Source of the DNA: Orenia metallireducens | GTDB lineage: Bacteria > Bacillota > Halanaerobiia > Halobacteroidales > Halobacteroidaceae | Reading direction: 5' to 3' | Length of the DNA: 64,000 nt | Assembly (NCBI RefSeq): GCF_001693735.1 | Contig: NZ_LWDV01000009.1 | Coordinates: 555,753 to 619,752, forward strand | Position numbers and translations under genes: made by a program | The notes under the pieces: model-generated | What the model was told of the DNA's origin: nothing | The model's input: only the letters and a program-made list of their open reading frames with translations | Database searches by the model: none | Part shown: positions 1 to 8,375 of the stretch, piece after piece | Numbering within the stretch: the stretch's first letter is position 1 | How the letters are laid out: the number at the start of each line of letters is the position of its first letter

Positions 1-692
1 CCTTTTAAGATAATAAATTTATAAAAAGATTTATATGCAAAGTGATAGACTATTATAATAGCTATTATCAAATAAGCTATCCCATAAATAGTTTGCCAGA
101 ACTCTATTCCAGAGAAAGCACCACTAATTAATAATAATGAGGCTTGAGTTGGCGAAAAATAAGAAAGAAAACTCTGGTATAACCCAAAATACTCAAAAAG
201 AGGATAATTTAAGATCATCATATATATTATCGAACTAAATATATAATCATTTATAGTATTGAATCTAGCTACAGCAACAAATCCGATTAAGACAAAAAAG
301 CAAGAGGTTAAGACTATACCACTAATCAATAATAAGTAATTAAACTCAGTACCATAACTGAATAGAACAATAATCATACTAGCTAATAAACCTAAGATAG
401 TTAAAGAGACCATTTTGGAAATAAGATACTCTCTAATTCTTAAAGGTGTTGCAACTAGACAATCTAGAGTATTTTCATCCTTCTCTAATAAAATTAATCC
501 TCCAATAAAATAAAAACCTAATAATGATGGGTCAGAGAAGATAATTATCGGTAGTAAGAAGGCTGATATCTTAACTGCTAAGAACCTTAAAGTAAGTATA
601 TAAAAGAGAACAAGTATTGCATAGACCCCATAGAACCCATATTTAAACTGTAAGAAGATATCTCCCTTGATATTGGCTAATAGTCTTCTCAT
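1..692 (-). CDS. ABC-2 type transporter permease, 3' part cut by the window edge
   Basis: The minus strand reads open from an ATG at 692 to the window edge; the protein begins MRRLLANIKGDIFLQFKYG and then runs through at least five hydrophobic segments, with a charged loop containing LEKDENTLDCLVATPLR after the second. This loop is typical of ABC-2 / fluoroquinolone-exporter-type permeases (family knowledge). A GGGAGG ribosome site lies 8 bases before the ATG, and the ATG overlaps the stop of the upstream ATPase gene (ATGA), so the two are translationally coupled. It should form the membrane half of an exporter with that ATPase; the substrate cannot be told. The C-terminus is outside the window. 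Confidence 0.85.
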   Translation of the reverse strand, partial: MRRLLANIKGDIFLQFKYGFYGVYAILVLFYILTLRFLAVKISAFLLPIIIFSDPSLLGFYFIGGLILLEKDENTLDCLVATPLRIREYLISKMVSLTILGLLASMIIVLFSYGTEFNYLLLISGIVLTSCFFVLIGFVAVARFNTINDYIFSSIIYMMILNYPLFEYFGLYQSFLSYFSPTQASLLLISGAFSGIEFWQTIYGIAYLIIAIIIVYHFAYKSFYKFIILK

Positions 693-1543
693 AATAAATT
701 CCTCCCAGTAGCTTCAATAAAGATATCTTCTAATGTAGCTTCTTGGGTATGGATAGTTTTAATCTCCTTAGAGTTCAATAATTTATTGAACTCTTCATTC
801 TGACCAATCTTTTCCAACGGAAACTCTTTGCTAAGAGTCTCTCTTCCTTGGTAATACTCTACCCTTACTATCCTCTTTCCTCTCTTTACTTTCAATTCCT
901 TAGGAGAATCAATCAATTTAATCTCTCCATCAACAATAAATGCAACCCTATCACACAACTTATCGGCTACAGTCATATTATGGGTAGTTAAAAAGATGGT
1001 CTTTCCTTCTTTCTTCTTCTCCAATATAATCTCTTTTATTTTCTTAGCATTCACAGGGTCCAATCCTGAAGTAGGTTCATCTAAGAAGATAAGCTCTGGT
1101 TGATGAATAAAGGCTCTAGCAAAATTAAGTCTCATCTTCATCCCTTTAGAAAAATCTGCTACCTTAATATCAGCCTTATCACCTAATCCAACCATCTCCA
1201 ATAATTCCATTAAGTCTGCTTTCTTACCAGTATATAATGAACTAATAAACTTTAAGTTTTCTTTAGCAGTCAACTTATTATATAAATTAGGTAATTCAAA
1301 GGAGATACCTATCTGCTCATAATAATCTTTTCCCCAATCTCTTATCTCCTGATTCATCACCTTAACTTTACCTTGGTAATCCTTCAATAAGCCGATAATA
1401 ATCTTCTGCGTTGTACTCTTCCCAGCCCCACTTGGTCCTAAGAAACCAAATATCTCCCCTTTACCTACATTAAAATCAATACCTTTAATCGTCTCTTCAG
1501 AGTTATTTGAATAAGTGAAATGCAAATTTTTAACCTCTATCAT
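689..1543 (-). CDS. ABC transporter ATP-binding protein
   Basis: A 284-residue ATPase with Walker A GPSGAGKST (residues 36-44), a divergent signature FSKGMKMR (131-138) instead of LSGGQ, Walker B LIFLDEP (151-157) and the H-loop histidine 188. The KGM form of the signature is usual in the drug/antibiotic exporter branch. The last ~70 residues form a C-terminal extension common to this branch. The start is fixed by AAGGAGGT 6 bases upstream. It lies downstream of a TetR regulator (65-base gap) and overlaps the permease by 4 bases, giving an operon TetR-ATPase-permease. The likely role is export of a toxic compound or lipid, controlled by the TetR protein; the substrate is unknown. Confidence 0.93.
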   Translation of the reverse strand: MIEVKNLHFTYSNNSEETIKGIDFNVGKGEIFGFLGPSGAGKSTTQKIIIGLLKDYQGKVKVMNQEIRDWGKDYYEQIGISFELPNLYNKLTAKENLKFISSLYTGKKADLMELLEMVGLGDKADIKVADFSKGMKMRLNFARAFIHQPELIFLDEPTSGLDPVNAKKIKEIILEKKKEGKTIFLTTHNMTVADKLCDRVAFIVDGEIKLIDSPKELKVKRGKRIVRVEYYQGRETLSKEFPLEKIGQNEEFNKLLNSKEIKTIHTQEATLEDIFIEATGRNLL

Positions 1544-1608
1544 TTTTCTACCTCCTTATATTTAAAATCAATTAACATAATATTTATTTGATCATTTAAT
1601 GATAAAGA

Positions 1609-2217
1609 CTAGTTCCTCTTCACAGTTAATCCTTCAGTCACAAGGTCAATCAATAAATCCATAGTTTCAGGATAGATCTCTTCACCTATCTCTTTTTTAT
1701 GCAAACTAATAGAGATAACTGCTCTGATTACATTAATTATAATCTCCGGATCTTCTTCTATTAATCCTCCTTGTTCTTGCCACATCTCTATTACTGGAAT
1801 AAGTGCCTTAACTGATAAACTTCTATGCTCATCCCACTGCTCTTTACTTAATTTTTGATAGGCATAATCTAAATCATCAGAGTTATAGATTTTACTGATA
1901 ATAGGGTTTTCTTCCATTTCCCGTAAGATAACTTTTATCAAGCCTTTTAATCCTCGAGCTGCATTTTTAGAATTATTCAAAATCTGTTGGCTAATTTCAC
2001 CTCTTAGTTTATCGCCTTCCAATTCAAAAATAGTAAAAAATAACTCCTCTTTAGAACTAAAAAAATTATAAAAACTTCCCTTAGATATTCCAACTGCTTT
2101 GGTTAAATCAGATATAGTAGTTTTTTTTAAACCAAATACTGCAATTAGCTCTTTTCCTTTCTCTATTAATTCTTCTCTAATCAATTCTTGTTCTTGCTGC
2201 GAAAAATGTCTTGGCAT
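1609..2217 (-). CDS. TetR/AcrR family transcriptional regulator
   Basis: A 202-residue protein beginning MPRHFSQQEQELIREELI, with the TetR helix-turn-helix TTISDLTKAVGISKGSFYNFF near residues 33-53 followed by an all-helical ligand-binding half. An in-frame ATG 16 codons further up has no ribosome site, whereas the ATG at 2217 follows GGAG at 8 bases, so the shorter form is chosen. The gene is the first of the ABC exporter operon. A good promoter (2310-2338) and two inverted repeats upstream are candidate operators, so autoregulation is likely (inference). The inducer is unknown. Confidence 0.9.
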   Translation of the reverse strand: MPRHFSQQEQELIREELIEKGKELIAVFGLKKTTISDLTKAVGISKGSFYNFFSSKEELFFTIFELEGDKLRGEISQQILNNSKNAARGLKGLIKVILREMEENPIISKIYNSDDLDYAYQKLSKEQWDEHRSLSVKALIPVIEMWQEQGGLIEEDPEIIINVIRAVISISLHKKEIGEEIYPETMDLLIDLVTEGLTVKRN

Positions 2218-2309
2218 ATTAATCTCCTTTCTAAAAACAAATGAACGTTTTATTATTTGGGTCATTGGTATATAAAAAAATATTCTTTCAATATCATACT
2301 CTTATTTGT

Positions 2310-2338
2310 ATTATACTTACATCCAAGAAATCTATCAA
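2310..2338 (-). promoter_or_regulatory. Sigma-A-type promoter of the TetR-ABC operon
   Basis: On the minus strand TTGATA (2338-2333) and TATAAT (2315-2310) are separated by exactly 17 bases. The -35 box lies inside a perfect 9-bp inverted repeat (2321-2329 and 2344-2352, half-site ATCCAAGAA), a likely operator. Confidence 0.7.
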
Positions 2339-2352
2339 TATTCTTCTTGGAT
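2321..2352. promoter_or_regulatory. Perfect 9-bp inverted repeat over the -35 box, candidate operator
   Basis: ATCCAAGAA (2321-2329) and TTCTTGGAT (2344-2352) are perfect reverse complements 14 bases apart. There is no T-tract to make it a terminator and it covers the -35 element of the TetR operon promoter, so a repressor site is the best reading. A second, imperfect pair (AATGAAC near 2241 and GGTCATT near 2261) lies between promoter and gene. Confidence 0.5.
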
Positions 2353-2384
2353 TATTCTAGATACCAAATTTTAGCCGATGAGTA

Positions 2385-2525
2385 TTTATAGACCTCACCC
2401 CTTAATGCCCTTCGGGTCTAAAGAACAAGCACTCTGCACACAATCAGTCTCTCCTTCTCTACTGAGAGAGGTCTCCCTTCTCCTAAGAATAGGAGAAGGG
2501 TTGGGGTTGAGAATGAGGTGTGAAG
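2385..2525. repeat. Palindromic intergenic repeat, copy 1
   Basis: The stretch is framed by ACCTCA (2392-2397) and TGAGGT (2514-2519) and contains a perfect 11-bp hairpin, CCCTTCTCCTA (2475-2485) with TAGGAGAAGGG (2490-2500). A related copy lies at 53594-53810 with the same outer ACCTCA/TGAGGT ends and an AAGGG-GGG-TGAGGT tail. It sits between the convergent-free ends of the EamA gene and the TetR promoter. It is probably a REP/MITE-type mobile repeat or a processed RNA hairpin; a short open frame through it is an accident of the repeat. Confidence 0.55.
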
Positions 2526-2578
2526 GTTTTAATTCTCCCTTCTTAATTTTAAATTTAAATAATTAAAAGTTTAATTCA

Positions 2579-3526
2579 TCAGACTCTCTCTACATCTACT
2601 ACTCTCTTTTTATAGTTAATAATTACAATCCCAACCGATACTAAAATTAATGCTGCCAATATATTAAAATTTAAACTCTCTTCTACTAATAATAAACTGG
2701 AAAAGAATACTCCACTGACTGGAATTACAAACTTATAGATAGTAATATAACCTAGGGGATTATATTTGATCAAAGTATACCATAGAGCAAAACCTACTGC
2801 TGAAACCATAGCTAAATAAATTAATAATAAGAAGGTTGAACTAGTAAAGTTTAGGCTTAATGGCTTTACTTTAGTAATTGAAATCAAGAATAAAGTAACT
2901 GAACCCACTAACATCTGATAGGCTGTCACCAACATAGGATCGATTCTTCTGGTCAGGCTTTTAGCTATAATACTGGCTATAGTAGCTACAATCGCTGATG
3001 AGATTAAAAATCCCTCTCCTAAGAAAGTAAAGGAGAAGTCAAAGCTTCTCTGCTTTAAATTAACAATTATAACTCCCAAAAGACCTACAACTAATCCTAC
3101 CCCCTTTTGAAGATTGAGTTTATCATTCTCATAGATGAAATGAGCCAAAATAACCGTTAAGAAGGTTCCTGTTGTGCCTAATATGGAAGCTTTAGCCCCA
3201 GTAGTATTGGCAAGCCCATTATAGAAGAAGAAATACTGTAAAGTAGTCTGTAATAATCCTAAGAACAATAGGGGCTGAAAATTAATAATTTTTAGCTTAA
3301 AACTCTTCTTACCTTTACTTAAAACTTGATAACTTAACAATAATAATGATGCTATAAAGAAACGATAAGATGCAAAAAGCATCTTTAAAAAGTAATCATC
3401 TTTACCTATCTCCAACGCCTCATAACTTAGCTTTAAAGATGGAAAAGCAGTCCCCCATAGTAGACAAGCTAAAATTGCTAATAATGGTACTAAATATTTA
3501 TTAGTAAAAATATCTCTTTCTCTCAT
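2579..3526 (-). CDS. EamA/DMT superfamily permease
   Basis: A 315-residue membrane protein with about ten hydrophobic segments arranged as two EamA repeats. The first repeat contains LLWGTAFPSLKLS near residues 21-33 and the second NPLGYITIYKFVIPVSGVFFS near 255-275, both typical of the drug/metabolite transporter superfamily. Such permeases export amino acids, nucleobases or other metabolites; the substrate cannot be read from the sequence. The start at 3526 has AAAGGA about 9 bases upstream. It is followed, 77 bases upstream on the same strand, by oligoendopeptidase F; a bulged hairpin (about 3560-3597) fills the gap. Confidence 0.88.
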   Translation of the reverse strand: MRERDIFTNKYLVPLLAILACLLWGTAFPSLKLSYEALEIGKDDYFLKMLFASYRFFIASLLLLSYQVLSKGKKSFKLKIINFQPLLFLGLLQTTLQYFFFYNGLANTTGAKASILGTTGTFLTVILAHFIYENDKLNLQKGVGLVVGLLGVIIVNLKQRSFDFSFTFLGEGFLISSAIVATIASIIAKSLTRRIDPMLVTAYQMLVGSVTLFLISITKVKPLSLNFTSSTFLLLIYLAMVSAVGFALWYTLIKYNPLGYITIYKFVIPVSGVFFSSLLLVEESLNFNILAALILVSVGIVIINYKKRVVDVERV

Positions 3527-3603
3527 TCATTACTCAATCCTTTGCAATATGTGTTTAATGTGAGTAGATTCTACATATTTAAAATCTTTACTCACACTAG
3601 TTA

Positions 3604-5370
3604 TCAAAATTTAAGAAACTCTTCAATATCTCTCTTAATAATATCTAAAGAATTTCGCCAAAAATCTATAGAATTAACATCTATTCCAATAGTTTTGGCG
3701 ACATTTATTATATCATTCTTCCCACTAACAGCCAATAAAGAGTTATATTCTTGTATAAACTCTTGACCCTTCTCTAAATATTGAGCATAGATACCCTTAG
3801 CAAAAAGTAATCCAAAAGCATATGGGAAGTTATAAAAGTTCAACTCTGCTGAATAATAATGGGGCTTACATAACCACATATAAGGATGTAGATAATTATG
3901 GTCTAATCCTCTACCATAGGCCTTCTTTTGAGCATCTACCATCATCTCTTTAAGCTCATCTACTGATAAAGATGACTCCTTTCTTCTCTTAAAGACTTCA
4001 CTCTCAAATAGATAACGGCTATAAATATCAACTATTACCTGCCCGGCATCAGAGATTGAACTCTCTAAAATAGTCAAGACTTCTTCTTTAGAAGCCTTAT
4101 CTAATGTTGCCTTTTGAACGATAGTCTCACAGAAAATCGATGCAGTCTCTGCTAAAGGCATGGGATAGTCACTATTGATTATACTCTCATCAACTAAGCA
4201 ACTTCCATGATATCCATGCCCTAACTCATGGGCTAAAGTCAAGACATCACTTAAACTCCCTGTAAAGTTTGCTAAAATTCTACTCTCACCTATTGGATGG
4301 ATATTGCTACAGAAGGCTCCCCCTCTCTTCCCATCTCTAGGCTCAGCATCTATCCACCGTTTAGCAAAGGCATTATCGGCATAATTGGCTAAATCATCAT
4401 TAAAACTCCTAAAGTTATCTACTATGAACTTCCTTGCTTCATCATATGTAAATCTCATCTTAGCCTCACCTATTGGGGCAAAAAGATCATAAAAAGGCAA
4501 TCCATCATTATACCCTAATAGTTCTGCTTTCTTTCTATAATAATTATGAAAGAGTGGTAAATACTCTTTGATTGCTTTAAACATCACTTCTAAAGTCTCA
4601 GCTTCCATTCTAGAGTCTAGCAATGTCTTTTCTAAAGGACTCTGATATCCTCTTTGCTCACTGATAGTCAGTACTTCACCTTTAATTCCATTCAAAGCAG
4701 CTGCGATAGATTCCTCTATTTGTTCATAGGACTTTAACTCTGCCTGATAAGCATTTTTTCTAAGAACTAAGTCATCTTCATAAGCCATATTCCTGATAAC
4801 TGGTAGTGGCAACTCCTTCTCCTCACCATCTATCTCTATCTTAACCAATAAAGTAGAAGTCAATAAATCATATAGCTTCTCCCATGCTTTAGAAGCAGTA
4901 CTGCTCATTTTAGCAATTAATATCTCTTGTTCCTCACTTAACAGATACTTACTCTCTTTAGCCAATTCCAATAAGAAGAACTTATGTTCAGTTAATAGCT
5001 TAGAAGACTCTATTATCCTTTCTAAATCATCTAAAGAAGCAATCCATTTTTGGAACTTAACAGAGGGCTTTGTTAATAAGACCTCTTTTTCTTCTAAACT
5101 CTCTATTACCTTTAGAGCCTGCTGATTCTTAGCTTCTACACTCAAAGTTAGTTGAGAAAAATTGAAAAGCAGTTCAAATAAAGTATAAATCTCCTTTAAT
5201 AAGATTATGTATTCTTCTGCTTGCTGTATAGGATTATCTCTATTATCTAAACCATCTTCACTCAATTTACTAATCTCACTAATCTTATCTTCTAATCTCT
5301 TAAAATCACTTTTAAACTTTTTAGAATCAAAACTGGGATATAACTCCTTCAAACTCCATCTTAAATCCAT
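3604..5370 (-). CDS. pepF: Oligoendopeptidase F, M3 family zinc metallopeptidase
   Basis: A 588-residue cytoplasmic peptidase of the usual PepF length. The zinc site HELGH is at residues 381-385 and the third ligand is Glu408 in LAETASIFCE. The helical N-terminal half (about 1-200) is the PepF N domain and the rest the M3 catalytic domain. PepF cleaves short peptides (7-17 residues) in peptide recycling. No signal peptide. The start at 5370 follows GAGGAG and a promoter lies just upstream at 5407-5435. It stands alone; the EamA gene downstream may be co-transcribed. Confidence 0.95.
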   Translation of the reverse strand: MDLRWSLKELYPSFDSKKFKSDFKRLEDKISEISKLSEDGLDNRDNPIQQAEEYIILLKEIYTLFELLFNFSQLTLSVEAKNQQALKVIESLEEKEVLLTKPSVKFQKWIASLDDLERIIESSKLLTEHKFFLLELAKESKYLLSEEQEILIAKMSSTASKAWEKLYDLLTSTLLVKIEIDGEEKELPLPVIRNMAYEDDLVLRKNAYQAELKSYEQIEESIAAALNGIKGEVLTISEQRGYQSPLEKTLLDSRMEAETLEVMFKAIKEYLPLFHNYYRKKAELLGYNDGLPFYDLFAPIGEAKMRFTYDEARKFIVDNFRSFNDDLANYADNAFAKRWIDAEPRDGKRGGAFCSNIHPIGESRILANFTGSLSDVLTLAHELGHGYHGSCLVDESIINSDYPMPLAETASIFCETIVQKATLDKASKEEVLTILESSISDAGQVIVDIYSRYLFESEVFKRRKESSLSVDELKEMMVDAQKKAYGRGLDHNYLHPYMWLCKPHYYSAELNFYNFPYAFGLLFAKGIYAQYLEKGQEFIQEYNSLLAVSGKNDIINVAKTIGIDVNSIDFWRNSLDIIKRDIEEFLKF

Positions 5371-5406
5371 CTCATCAACTCCTCATCTCTATTTGATATT
5401 ACTAGC

Positions 5407-5435
5407 ATAGTATAAAAAAACTAATTTCTTGTCAA
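5407..5435 (-). promoter_or_regulatory. Promoter of the oligoendopeptidase F gene
   Basis: On the minus strand TTGACA (5435-5430), a 17-base spacer and TACTAT (5412-5407), 37 bases before the start codon. Confidence 0.7.
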
Positions 5436-5900
5436 GATAAAGTTATTTTTGATACTTGCTAATAATACTACTCAAATCTAAAATTTAGTTTATATAATAC
5501 TGTTATATTATTCTTTTATAGTGTTTATTATTTACTATCCTTATACTTTATCTTTTTACTGTCCGTATTCGTGTATATTTGTGACCATTCGTGGTTTCTT
5601 TTATTTAATAATTATTTTTTGAATTTACATTTTGCAGCCCAAGACTACTCCCTCAGTCAACAAAAAAGTCTTCTTCAAATCATCTGTATTAATCATGGGT
5701 AATAATATCTTTGCCTTTATTTCATTTTATATTAAATGACTATAGTGGTTAAAGTATGAAGTGATATTTTTCATTTTTAGGAATTTTAAATTGTTAAATT
5801 TGTATTTTAATATTATGAACTTAAAAAATTAATCTATTTATTGTATTTTGTATTAAACATAGTCATAAGTAACTAATATTGAATTGACTATTAAACACAT
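5436..5900. other. Gene-free AT-rich spacer
   Basis: No credible reading frame or RNA was seen. Around 5560-5605 lies a decayed phrase (ATTCGTGTATATTTGTG, CCATTCGTGG) that recurs in variant form near 26990-27030 and 9340, so it is probably worn repeat DNA. Confidence 0.5.
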
Positions 5901-5924
5901 AAAAAAAGCCAGGTAATTCTGGCT
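5901..5924 (-). terminator. Intrinsic terminator of the HD-GYP gene
   Basis: On the minus strand AGCCAG (5924-5919), a 6-base loop, CTGGCT (5912-5907) and then a run of seven T, 10 bases past the stop codon. Confidence 0.8.
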
Positions 5925-5934
5925 TAATTAATTT

Positions 5935-7008
5935 CTAAACTATTTCCTCTATAATATCAATATTCAAATCCTTTGATAAGTCAATTATGAAGTCTCTATC
6001 TAGACCACTAAAATTTAAGACTTTAACTACTGGTCTTAACTTCATAGTCTCATTTACTCTAGTAACTACTGCTTCACAACCAATGTTTAGTTTAACCTTG
6101 GTTCCTATTGGATAAGGGGTTACCATCCTTAAAAACCTCTCCACTAGCTCTCTATCCATCTTATTTTCTGTAAAGGTAGTATACAAATACTCAATTACCT
6201 CTTTGACTTTAATTGAACTACGATAAACCCTATCATTAATCATAGAATCAAAGACATCGGCGATAGCTACAATTCTAGCATATTCATCAATATACCTTCT
6301 ACTTATTCCTTTAGGATAACCAGAACCATCACATCTCTCATGGTGCAAATAAGCAATACGAGCAGATACTTCTGGAATACCTTCTATATTGCCTAAAATC
6401 TGATATCCATAAGTCGTATGTTTCTTAACCTCTTCAAACTCTTCATCAGTAAGCCTGCCAGGCTTATTTATAATCTCTAAAGGAACTTTTATCTTACCTA
6501 CATCATGCAAAAAAGCACCTATCCCTAACTCCATTAACCTCTCTTTCTCATAGCCCAATTGCTTTCCAACTACTAAAGAAAGTACCGTCACATTGGTTAG
6601 ATGGAAGAATAGCTCATCTTGTAATAATCTGATATCCTTAATGCAATTAAGGATTTTCTTATTAATAGTTATAGTATCAATAATATCTGCAATTATTCTG
6701 TATAATTGATGTTTTTCCTGATGATTCAATCCAGTATCAGCATCAATTATCTTCTTAATACAATCCCTAGCTATAATTATTGCTTCTTTTCTAATCTCTT
6801 CTGGTATTATCTCAATATCCTCTTTCTTTAACTCTTTTAATCTATTATCTTTAAGATAGATATGGTTAATACCAATTTTATCTAATTTATTGATATATTT
6901 CTTATTCAGTCTTCTTCCTGCACCTAATAGTAATTTGCCATCTGAAGTATATATATTCTTAGCTAATATGTCCCCTTCTTTTAAGTCACCTATGCTAGCT
7001 AGATACAT
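5935..7008 (-). CDS. HD-GYP domain protein, probable cyclic-di-GMP phosphodiesterase
   Basis: About 357 residues from the chosen ATG, beginning MYLASIGDLKEGDILAKNIY. An N-terminal helical/beta region of ~130 residues is followed by the HD-GYP domain with HDVGKIKVP, a KKHTTYGYQIL stretch and LHHERCDGSGYP, the metal-binding and GYP signatures. Such enzymes hydrolyse c-di-GMP and lower biofilm-type signalling. A longer in-frame start exists, but its codons for GGGG are the ribosome site itself (AGGAGGAGG), so the start is at 7008 or one codon earlier (7011). It is monocistronic with a strong terminator at 5901. Confidence 0.9.
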   Translation of the reverse strand: MYLASIGDLKEGDILAKNIYTSDGKLLLGAGRRLNKKYINKLDKIGINHIYLKDNRLKELKKEDIEIIPEEIRKEAIIIARDCIKKIIDADTGLNHQEKHQLYRIIADIIDTITINKKILNCIKDIRLLQDELFFHLTNVTVLSLVVGKQLGYEKERLMELGIGAFLHDVGKIKVPLEIINKPGRLTDEEFEEVKKHTTYGYQILGNIEGIPEVSARIAYLHHERCDGSGYPKGISRRYIDEYARIVAIADVFDSMINDRVYRSSIKVKEVIEYLYTTFTENKMDRELVERFLRMVTPYPIGTKVKLNIGCEAVVTRVNETMKLRPVVKVLNFSGLDRDFIIDLSKDLNIDIIEEIV

Positions 7009-7205
7009 CATGATACCTCCTCCTCCCATAAAAGAAAATTTACAGTTGAACTTCATGAGGAGTATTATTAAAGCCTTATCCATGATATCACAGTTCTTAT
7101 CTCCTGTTTTGAGCAAATAGCAATTACCTCTTAAAAAATATTACTTACATTAGTATTTCTATATTTATAAAAAATTTCCTTCTTTCAGAGATGAGGATTT
7201 ATGAT

Positions 7206-7703
7206 TCATCTAGAAAATTTTTCTCCCCACTTTTCCTTGACTTTATCTTCACCTTTAAAGTAATCAACAGTGCTATTTTTTTGATATACCTCTTGATAAG
7301 GTAATATGTTTATTTTATTTGAATCTGGATATTCACATACATCTATCCCAATGTCGGTTCTGATATCAAGGTATTTACAGGGCTTTTGGGTATGATTATA
7401 TAATTGGTGAGCACCTTCAGGTCCCATCTCAAAAAATATAATATCACCTTCATTTAATTCTACAAATTTCTTTGGTGTTCTAAGCATTGCTTTGCCACTT
7501 AATATAATAAATATCTCTTCGGCATTTCTGTGAAAATGATATGGATAAGAGTATTTACCTGAATCAAGCATCCTTAGGTCAAATTTTAAGTTTTGGGAGT
7601 TGACTATTTTTGATAGTTCTTGGCTGCTATGCCAAGAAAATTCTGGAATCTTTGATTCTTTGAGCTTATAGCTAATATTCTCTTCATTAAAAATATGAGC
7701 CAT
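7206..7703 (-). CDS. Cupin domain protein
   Basis: A 165-residue protein with a single cupin barrel. The two cupin motifs are visible as PYHFHRNAEEIFIILSGKAMLR (written here as PYHFHRNAEE then IFIILSGKA, about residues 54-75) and GDIIFFEMGPEGAHQLYNHT (about 86-105), with His56, His58, Glu62 and His99 as the probable metal ligands. The start follows AAGGAGAG. Small cupins of this sort bind metals and act as isomerases or dioxygenases or as sensors; no substrate can be assigned and the neighbours do not help. Confidence 0.8.
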   Translation of the reverse strand: MAHIFNEENISYKLKESKIPEFSWHSSQELSKIVNSQNLKFDLRMLDSGKYSYPYHFHRNAEEIFIILSGKAMLRTPKKFVELNEGDIIFFEMGPEGAHQLYNHTQKPCKYLDIRTDIGIDVCEYPDSNKINILPYQEVYQKNSTVDYFKGEDKVKEKWGEKFSR

Positions 7704-7801
7704 TATCTTCTCTCCTTTTTAAGTTGATTGTGTCTAAGGGTCTTAATAATTAATATAAAATCTGTAACACCAGCATAAATCCCATTGTTCTCCTGATATT
7801 G

Positions 7802-7959
7802 ATTTACATCCCACATAGTTAATATAAAACTAAATTCTACCTAATATATAATATAATATAAGTGTATTTACATCTCACATAGTTAATATAAAACGTGGAG
7901 GATAACGTTAAAGAATCTAAGAAGAAAATAATTTACATCTCACATAGTTAATATAAAAC
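7802..7959 (-). CRISPR. Orphan CRISPR mini-array, I-B-type repeat, 3 repeats
   Basis: Three 29-base repeats at 7802-7830, 7866-7894 and 7931-7959, with spacers of 35 and 36 bases. Read on the minus strand the repeat starts GTTTTATATTAACTATGTG and ends GATGTAAAT, which matches the type I-B repeat family of clostridia. The leftmost repeat has one change (CCC for CTC), so the leader is at the right, and a half-matching remnant (TTAATATAAAA) near 7751-7760 may be a fourth, decayed repeat. No I-B cas genes are in the window, and the repeat is unrelated to those of the main locus. Confidence 0.85.
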
Positions 7960-8375
7960 CCCAATTTTGCCACACACTCTAACCCCTGATTCTATCTGGA
8001 TTTAGAGCAGATCAGCAAATTCAAAAAAACCTCGATTTTGCAGTAAACCTCCAGTAGTGCAATTGAGAAAGATTATCAAACCCTTCTTAACTAAGTAACC
8101 ACAAGGCTTTACTCTACTTTCTTCAAAAAATAGCTTCACTGCAAAACCTAAAAACCATTAATTTATCATTATTCTTTGGTCTTATCCCTTATTTATTTTC
8201 TATTTTTAATAATTATTTATGATTTTAAACAAACACACAAGCATACCAAACTATACTATATAACTTATCCTTAAAAGATAAATTTCCTTTTTTAATTGTA
8301 AAACTTATCCCTAATTCTCTCCTACTATCAATGATCAATTAATTTTAAACAGCCTTGTGTTGAATAAATTTCTAC
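7960..8375 (-). promoter_or_regulatory. Probable leader of the orphan mini-array, then empty spacer
   Basis: This gene-free stretch is leader-proximal to the mini-array. Two related phrases, TTTTGCAGTAAACC (about 8036) and CACTGCAAAACC (about 8139, its inverse form), suggest a leader motif within the first 200 bases. Nothing else was seen from about 8160 to 8375. Confidence 0.4.

Noticed and set aside
2378-2566. Open frame of 62 codons on the plus strand
   Set aside because: Lies wholly inside a palindromic repeat, with no ribosome site.
3560-3597. Hairpin after oligoendopeptidase F as a terminator
   Set aside because: The stem is bulged and no T-run follows on the minus strand.
5560-5605. 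Phrases like ATTCGTG...CATTCGTGG as a regulatory element
   Set aside because: They recur only as worn fragments (near 9340 and 27000) without structure; treated as repeat debris.
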